From NCBI GenBank assembly GCA_022828595.1, contig JAKGHH010000005.1, positions 65,591,655 through 65,655,654 on the forward strand: a DNA stretch of 64,000 bases, in the 5' to 3' direction. This DNA comes from Nelumbo lutea. Its lineage: Eukaryota; Streptophyta; Magnoliopsida; Proteales; Nelumbonaceae. Made by a program: the position numbers and the translations under genes. Below the pieces are notes generated by a model. The model was not told where the DNA came from. It made no database searches and saw only the letters and a program-made list of their open reading frames with translations. Position 1 is the stretch's first letter. Each line of letters begins with the position of its first letter. Below, piece after piece: positions 10,901-19,900 of this stretch.

Positions 10901-13900
10901 CTAATACTTAAAGAGAGTAAGTGACTTCCAAACACAGGTAACCCTTTAACACTTGGCATGAATCAATGAACTCTTTTCGTTGCCCTTGTGGTTTCTTATC
11001 CTCTAATTTCTGATTTTTTTGTCATCAATGTTACCTGTGCTCCAAATATCGCTAATAGCTTTTTCATTTTTGTTGTTGTTATGCCATCCATGATTAGATG
11101 TCTTTATTTGGAATGATATTTGAAGATCTAGTGTTTATATTATTTTCAGGTACGCCATGTGGTTTTGCTTCTTTGTCAATTTGTGAATCACATTGAGGTG
11201 ACAAGATTACCTGTGTACCACCCTTCAGAGCAAGAAAAAGAGGATCCAAAACTTTATGCTAATAATGTCCGCAAGTTGATGGCTAGTGAGGTATTTACTA
11301 TTTCTAATTTTAGCCTAATGATCACAATTAATCATTTGCTACTGATTGTAGTTTTACATTTGATACTCAAAAATAACCAAGAGATTACATAGAGAAGCCT
11401 AAATCTTTCTGTACTGTTGTTCATATTATGACATGACATTGTTTCTCTGGCAAATGGGGATATCTAGAGAACCCCATGATAGAACCACTGATGTCTGGAT
11501 CTATGACTTTTTAAGTTGCAGACAAAAATGTGTTTTCTCACATGGGGCTCATTAGGCACCTAGAGGGACCACATGCTTTGGTGATCTTAAGAGGATGTGA
11601 AGGCATGTGAGGTTGAAGCCTTTTGGTCACATAAAAGAATTTAGTAGAGGCCATTACCCGATGTTGGTCCCTGCTAACTAGGGCCTTGGGAGGGGTAGAC
11701 TGGATATGGTCCTAACATTTGGCATTTTTTGCACAAAGCGACTGCTCTCAGATTTAGAAGGGACAGTGTTGTAATTTCTGCCAGATTTGAATTAGTCGTC
11801 AGTTTTCCTTTATTTTAAGTTTATAATTATAATAATTGAAGAGTTGTTAATGTCTTTAGAGAAGCATTTAAGATTGTCTATGATAGGCCCCAACTACCCA
11901 TTTGGGCCCACAACATGAAACCCAGGCCAAGACACACAGCAACCAGGCCTGGCACGAGAGAAACACCCGATCACCCATGTGCAACCTCCACAGAGGTTTG
12001 TTTATGTGAGGAGGCCACATCCCTCCAGTTGGTTAGCAGTCGCAGTCTAGTCCATGTGCAGGAGAGACTGAAGAGAGAGTATAAATAAGTGTAACCCCCC
12101 ATCTATTTGGGATGAAAAAGAAAACTCTACTATTCTCCTCCTCCTCTCCTCTTCTACTCCTTCCCTTCTCTTCTTCCTCTCTTCTACTCCGTTTCAGGAG
12201 GGTGTGCTCCCTCGAACCAGCTTAGATTCTCAAGATTCAAAGCGGACTTATGAATTGGTATCATAGCCACCCAGATCCATGGATGCGTGGCTGACCAGGC
12301 TTGAAGATAGTCTCAGTCGTCTTGAGAGAAATCAGAGTATTCAGAAAGGGATTCTGGCCGAGCTGAAGATGATCTTAGACAAGCTTGGCATGATGGTTGG
12401 TTCTCTAGAAGAGCGTAGTTTCTGAGCTCCTTCTGTCAACACTCATTCTGAAGAAGATGGAGGATCGAAGCTGATAGAGAGCGTAGGAAAACCAATAACT
12501 ACAGCAAGATCATCAACAGAAGTTGAGGCTTCAACCCTAGCACTGAGTTCAGTGATGTTAGGTGACAGAATAGGGGAGGTGGTTCAGAAGGGCAGTGTGA
12601 AGATTATAACCCCAACCGAGATCTACCAGCATCCCAACCCTAGTCAATTCGTCACTCCATCCATCGCAATCCATGTAGCTCGACCCCTGGTCCCTGTTCT
12701 CTTCCCTCTCACTCTCTCCCTTAAATCGAGCCTGTCCATACCCAGCCAAGGTCCGCCTCACTTGCTCAACCTCTGGTCATCATTTTCGTTGGCAGCAACC
12801 ATAACCCGACCCATCTCACCATGCTTTTTGAAACCCATCTCTGCCTACCCTCCAGTTTTACAGATCCCTGTTCTTTTTCCCTTCCACTTTAGTGGGTGGG
12901 GCCCTCCTCTGTACAGCGCCCCTTGGCATCCTTCGATCCCACTCACAGCCCGAATTATTATTTTCAATACAATTCAAGCGGTAAGGAGATTGCTTAATGA
13001 CAGACTAGTAACGATGAACACACCCTTGCTCCCTAGTGACAACCATGAGTTCTGGTTCATTGTTGAAGTTAAGCCCGGTGGTCACGGAACCTTTGAAAAT
13101 GAAGATCGCATTGGACGTGTGCTTGCTTCCACCAAGATGTTACGGTGTCGGCAGATTCTTTCGATCATTGACAGTGAAGTCGAAATAGCTAAGCCAGACT
13201 CAATGGTTTAGGTTTTGGTTCCAACAGGACCTCTAGACACAGGTCAACAACGAAAGGGTGGAATGATAGGTAATGGTGAGAATCCAAGCATCATTAATGT
13301 AGTTGTTGTTCACCTTGTCCATTCTAGCATCTCCAGTGGTGCCATATCCTATATCTGGGTGGATGTTGTTGTTGTGAGTATGCTCAGGCAGTTCGGAGTT
13401 GGATTAATTAGTGCTTGTCTTGTTGCTACAAAGAAGAGATTTGTCATTGTCGTCATTGTCCCTGCCTCAGCTACGCCCTCACCAAAGAAGGTAATTTGAG
13501 TCCCTTTCTCTTTTATTTTTTGGGAGTTAGATGGATATTTTCCTATGGGTGTGGTTCCTTGCAATCAAGAATCCAGCAACTCGCAAAGAGGTGGGCAAGT
13601 AGGACCATCTATTGAGACAAGTAAAGGCCTGTTTATCCACAACATCTCGAGGAACCCAAAAACTCATGGTCACATATGCCAGTTCTTAGAGTTAGCCCTC
13701 ACTCTTTTGAAGGAAGTGCCTTCTGATGACATCAGAGAAAACCCACCCGTAATTCATTCTACAGTGGTTTTGCCTAGATTCAAGACAAACATGTTTACGG
13801 GGCCCACATTGGGTAGTGTGTGCCTACAAGTTTTTTGTCTTAACCCTTATCGGTGGCTGTTTGATAAATTGCACACTAGAAGCTTTTCAACAGCTGATTT

Positions 13901-16900
13901 GCTTTTGCAAGTAGATAGTGTTGACATTCTCCACACAACCAGCTGCCAGCTCCATATTGATGGGCAGTCCGAGGTGGTCATCCGGTGGCTTGAAACGTAT
14001 TTGTGTTGCTTCATTGAGGAGAAGCCCAAACAGTGGGCCTACTGGCTTCCGTGGGCAGAATATTGGTATATGGGAGAGAATCACTCTGTTTAAGATAGTA
14101 TATGGGAGAGAATCTCCAGCAGTGCTGCCATATAAAAAGGGGATTTCTACAGTGGCTGAGGTAGCAAACCAGTTGCTGAGCAGAGATGAGATATTGAGAT
14201 CCCTTAAATCACATTTGCAGAGAGCACAACAGCGCATGAGGTTGGCCTACGACCGCAATCACCGGGAGCTTGAATTTGCAGTTGGGGATTGGGTCTATTT
14301 GTGAAGCTCCAGCCTTACCGGCCAGCTTCAGTAGCCCGACGAGTTTGGCAGAAGCTAGCTCCTAAGTATTTTGGCCCATTCATGGTGATTGAACGAGTGG
14401 GACAGGTGGTTTACACATGGGAGCTTCCTGATTCCTCGAAATTACATCCAGTTTTCCATATCAGTATGCTGAAGCCTTGCCTAAGCACTACAACTATGGT
14501 CAGCCCGACCCTTCCGCAATTCACAGAAGACGAGGATATACTGATTGAACCACAACAAATCAGAAATGTAAGATGGGTCAAAATAGGCAGGAAATTACAC
14601 AAGCAGGCCTTAGTCATGTGGAAAAACTTGCCACTAGAAAAATGCCACTTGGAAGGACTATGTCAAACTACAAGATCAGTATCCCCACATCAACCTTGAG
14701 GACAAGGTGTTTCTTGAAGAGGGTGGGACTGATAGGCCCCAACTACCCATTTGGGCCCCCAACAGGAGACCCAGGCCAAGACACACAGCAACCAGGCCCG
14801 GCACGAGAGAAACACCCGATCACCCATGTGCAACCTCCACTGAGGTTCATTTACATGAGGCAGCCACGTCCCTCCAGTTGGTTAGCAGTCGCAGTCTAGT
14901 CCATGTGCAGGAGAGACTGAAGAGAGAGTATAAATAATTGTAACCCCCCATCTATTCCGGATGAAAAAGAAAACTCTACTATTCTCCTCCTTCCCTCCTC
15001 TTCTACTCCTTCCTTTCTCTTCTTCCTCTCTTCTACTCCGTTTCAGGAGGGTGTGCTCCCTCGAACCAGCTCAGATTCTCAAGATTCAAAAAGGACTTAT
15101 CAGTCTAGAAGTGATAGTTCCTAGTAGTTATCTAAATTGGGGTGGGATTCATTTGTTGACTTGGGCCTTAAGTTAGTTTGTCCTAGAGTTTCTAACTATA
15201 TTAGTAGTCTTTTTAGATCAGAGTAACAGTCGCCAACCTTGCTGTCTAATATAGGACTGTCAATGGGCCAGGTCTGGTTCAGAACATGGTAGAGCAATCC
15301 CAAACTGAGTACAAAAATGTGCAGATCCGCTACCAAATCAGACCTTATTGGGTCTATGAATTTGGAACCAGTACTGAACCAATCATTAATCGGGGCAATC
15401 AGGTCTAACCTGGTAATACCCAATAACAGCTATCTCTTTATGATGAATATTCAACAGACAAACCATGACCAATGTTTTAAAATGCGGAGGCGTTCTACTA
15501 CCTAGATGTGTGGGGCGTAGTTCAGAACGCAAGAGGCGTAAGCCTCCCAAACACAAGGAGGAGCCTCCTTAAGAGGAGGGGGGTTAGGAGGAGGAAGGGG
15601 AGGAGGATGAAGAGGAAGGGGGGATATCGTTTTTTCTTTGTTTTTAATAAAAATCTTTTATATTAAGAAGAATAAAGATACATAACATTAGCAAAAAGGG
15701 AGGGTCTTTTCGAAGCGAAGGGGGGATCTCATTTTTTCTCTCTTCCTTTTCAAATCAAACCGCCTCAATAGTACACCTTCCTGATTCTGTAAGATAATAA
15801 CCCTTTCTATCCTACATTGCCCACATAAAAAAGACAACCAGTCATGTAATTGAAGAATTTGTTTATTATTGTTAGTGTCGAGTATGTAGGGGTAATTCTG
15901 TCTTTGTGCTTGTGTTTAGGTGTTGAAGTGTAAGTTTATGTTAGGTTTAATGTCCCTAACTTAAGTAGGGTTATATGTGACTTTTCCACATTAATTTAGT
16001 AATGTAAAATACATCTGGCCGAATGGGAGAGTGAACTTTTCTCTCATTCGAACCAGAATCTCTTCTCCTTGTTTCTCTTCTGCTCTTCTCCTCTCTCTCT
16101 TTCTCTCCTCTCTTCTTTCTCTCTTCCTTGACTGCTATCAGTCTAATTGGCAGACCGAACACTAACATGGTATCAAAGCTAAACTGAGCAAATCGGATCT
16201 GCCCAGAATTCTGTTATCTGTGCACCCAGCCTAGGGTTTTCTCTTCTTTTCTTCGCCATCAGCTAGAGATAAGGGACAGGGCTGAAAAAGAGTGATCGCC
16301 CTCTTCCCTTGGAGGTTTCTATGCCTCCAGTTGTGGTGTTTGTGGTTGGTTGCTGCAGTTTCTAAGAAGCCCTCCCCTAATCGATGAAGAGAAGAGGGCT
16401 GATTCGTGTGGTGCAGTGGGTGTCTTGTGTGGTCTAATTTTCGGTGATCAGGTAAGAGGTTTCATGCATCATTTTTTTTTGGGTGTGAATCAAATGAGAA
16501 GTCTACTTCAGACTGTATGGTGGGATTTCAGATTGTATTGTGCTAGGGTTTGTGCACCATTTAGTGTGATTCGAAGGGGGGATGTTCCTCAAACAGTGTT
16601 GGGAAGTTTCAGGCAGTCGTGGAGTTGGGTTTGTGGTGTAAAGAGTGCAATTTGCAGCAATAGTAAGTGCTGAAATCAGGGTGTAGTGTAATCTAGTGTG
16701 CAGTTTGCCGAATTCAGCAATATCAAAATTCAGCAATTGGAGACAACAGTGATAACAAGACTAGTGTGATGGTCCCTACTGACTACCTGAATGTTCAAAT
16801 GACCTCCATTAAGCTGAATGGAGAAAATTATGTACCTTGGGCCAACTTTGTAGAAGTCTTTCTTAAGGCAAAGAAGAAGGTGAAGCACATAAGGGATGAA

Positions 16901-19900
16901 AAACCTTCCACTGATTCTCCTGAGTATGATGATTGGGAGCAGGCAGATGCACAGATCATCACATGGTTATGGAATAGTATGGAACCCAAGGTTAGTGTAA
17001 ATTTCATGTTCCTTGATACTGCCAAAGAAGTGTGGGACCATGCTAAGAAGTTGTATTGGGTCAAGACAACACAACCAAAGTATATCAGTTGAACCAGGAA
17101 TATTTTAATCTACAATTGGGTAATCAGAGTCTTGAGGAGTACTATGCTAGTATGAGAAACATTCGTAATGAATTGAATGTTTATCACCCCCTCACTTCTG
17201 ATGTCAAAATTCAGCAACAACAGAGGGAACAACTTGATGTGACTCGTTTTTGGTGGGGTTGAAATCTGAATATGAACCAGTGCGGGCTCAGATACTAGGA
17301 GGGTTAGCTATCCCTTCCTTGGAAGAGGTGTTTGCTCGACTCAGGAGGATTTCCATTGGATCACCAAGAACCTTAATATTTCCGATAGATCAGCCCTAGC
17401 AGTATCCAGAGGCCGTGGTGTTAGAGGTGGAGCTTGGGGAGCTCAGTCTGGCCGTAGTGGTAGTAGTGGACTGACACATGGCCGGAGTGGTGGTAGTGGA
17501 CCTACATATAATCATGGTGGTGGTCCTAATGGAGGTCGGGATTCAAGGGGAGCCTATGGCAGAGGACATAGTTCGAGTCCAAGGAGGTGTACACACTGTG
17601 GTATGGATGGACATACCATCAATTATTGCTATGACTTGCATGGGTCCACCTTCAACTTGGGCCAATCATGCCGTGACCAGTGACAATAGCTTCAGACAGG
17701 AGAGCCATTTAGCCAATCAGGTACCTCCTACATCCACAGGTGTTGCTGGGAATGAGGTGATGAGTATTCCCCGTGATGAGTATGAGAGGTTAGTACATGC
17801 CACATCTCAATAGAACACGGCCACTCTCGCACACTCAGGTATGGCTTGTCTAGCATCCACACCCCATCCCTGGATTATTGATTCTGGAGCCTCCGATCAC
17901 ATGACTAGGACTCTAGGTGTGTTTTCTTCCCTTTCTCATTGCTCAACATCACAATCTGTTACCCTTGCTAATGGTTCCACATCCTCCATTTGTGGTGTTG
18001 CTAATGTTGACCTGTACCTTGTATCCCTATCCTCAGTTTTGTATGTCCCTAAATTTCCTTTTATTCTTATGTCTGTTAGTAAGTTGACCAAGTCTCTTAA
18101 TTGTTTCATTACCTTTTACCCCTCTGTGTGTTTTTTAGGATCTCAAGACGGGGATGAAGATTGGTGGAGGGCATGAAGCTGGTGGATTGTATTATCTTGA
18201 TGTTGGTGGAAGTACGTCAACAACTCTCTAATCGTCCCTCTCTCCTCTCTAGTGGCACTGTCGATTTGGTCATCCTTCACTGAAAGTTTTCAAGTCTTTG
18301 GTTCCTTCATTGAGTCATCTTTCTGTTTTGGATTGTGAGTCGTGTTAGTTGGGGAAACATCATCGTATTCCCTTTAGTCCTAGAGTTGATAATCATGTAT
18401 TGAGTCCTTTTTGTTTGGTTCATTCAGATGTTTGGGGTCCTTATAAAGTGGTCATACAATGGATATAAATATTTTATCATTTTTGCTGATTATTCAAGGA
18501 TGACGTGGCTCTATTTAATGAAAGAAAGAAGTGAATTGTTTACCATTTTCCAAAATTTTATGTTGAGATTCGCAACCAATTTGGTGTTCACATTAAAATT
18601 TTTCGTTCTGATAATGGCCGTGAATATCTCTCTTCATCATTTCAGGACTACCTAGACCAACATGGCATTATCCATTAGACTTCATGTACCTACACCCCAC
18701 AACAAAATGGGGTGCCTGAGAGAAAGAATCGCCACCTCTTGGAAACAACTTGGTCCCTCATGTATCACATGAATGTTCCCAAATCCTTTTGGAGTGATGC
18801 AGTGCTTACTTCCTGCTTCCTATCCTTGATGGTCATTCCCCATTCACCACATTGTTTCCTACCTTGTCTCCGTTTCCTCTCTCATCGAGTTTTTGGATGT
18901 GTTTGTTTTGTTCATAATGTGGGGCCAGGAATGAACAAGTTAGATGCACGTTCTATTAAGTGCATCTTCCTTGGCTATTCCCAGACTCAGAAAGGGTATA
19001 AGTGTTATACCCTAGCTCTCGGCGTTCCTTTGTATGTGTTGATGTTACTTTCATTGAGTCTACTCCATTCTTCTTGGGGTCTGGTGATATTTTTTCCTCC
19101 TCATCACCTCCTCCCCTTCCTCTTTCAGTTGTGGACTCTGTTCCTCTTGTTCCCGCAGTGACCAAGTCTTTGCCTCCGGTGCCACCACCTGTTGAATGAC
19201 CACCGATCCATCACGTGTATACACATCGCCCACATATACCGACACCTCCTCCAACTTCATCATTGTCGACAGATCCGACAGCTGTTACCACACCAGCCCC
19301 GACCCCAGTATCTGATCTTGATCTTCCCATTGCCTTGCGGAAAAGTAAGCGCAGTTGTACCCTTCATCCTATTTCTATTTATGTTTAACTGACTCACCTT
19401 TCCACTTCCCATCGCCAATTTATCTCTTTGTTATCCTTTGTTGTTATACCTAAGGATGTCCAAGAAGCCCTTGCCTCTCTAGGATGGTGCCGTGCGATGG
19501 AAGAACTCTCAGCTCTGGCTCATAATCATACATGGGAACTCACCACTCTTCCTCCTGGTAAGCAAGTTATTGGCAGTAAGTGGGTTTATATGGTTAAGTA
19601 CTTACCTAATGGTAGTGTAGAGCGACTGAAAGCTAGATTGGTTGCCAAAGGGTATTCCAAAACCTCTGGTATTGATTACATAGAGATGTTCTCCCCGGTT
19701 GCTAAGATTGGATTAGTCTGTGTTGTGATTTCTCTTGCTGCGATGTATGATTGACCCCTCTATCAGCTTGATATCAAGAATGCCTTCTTGCATGGTGATC
19801 TGCTCGAGCATGGTTTGACAGATTTAGTGAGGTAGTAAAGAATGCCATTTATGGGCCCAAGTCAAGGTTGGGGATTGGCTCGAAGAGACTGTTTAAGCCC

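Larger units (their letters stand above)
11881..15102 (+). mobile_element. Ty3/gypsy (chromovirus-like) LTR retrotransposon, internally deleted
   Basis: The two LTRs are each 373 bp (11881-12253 and 14730-15102) and about 94% identical by eye. They are flanked by a perfect 5-bp duplication GTCTA (11876-11880 and 15103-15107). A TGGTATCATAGCC primer-binding site follows the first LTR, and a purine tract (GAAGAGGGTGGGAC) precedes the second. The interior is only about 2.5 kb: a gag N-terminus from ATG 12279, a proline-rich frame, and an integrase C-terminus with a chromodomain-like end. Protease, reverse transcriptase and RNase H are absent, so it must have moved with help from another element, or has been gutted since. 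It is in sense orientation in the LPEAT1-type last intron. Confidence 0.92.

Noticed and set aside
15247..15430. Possible additional hAT-like element starting TAGGACTGTCAATGGGCC
   Set aside because: No matching inverted end or flanking duplication was found.
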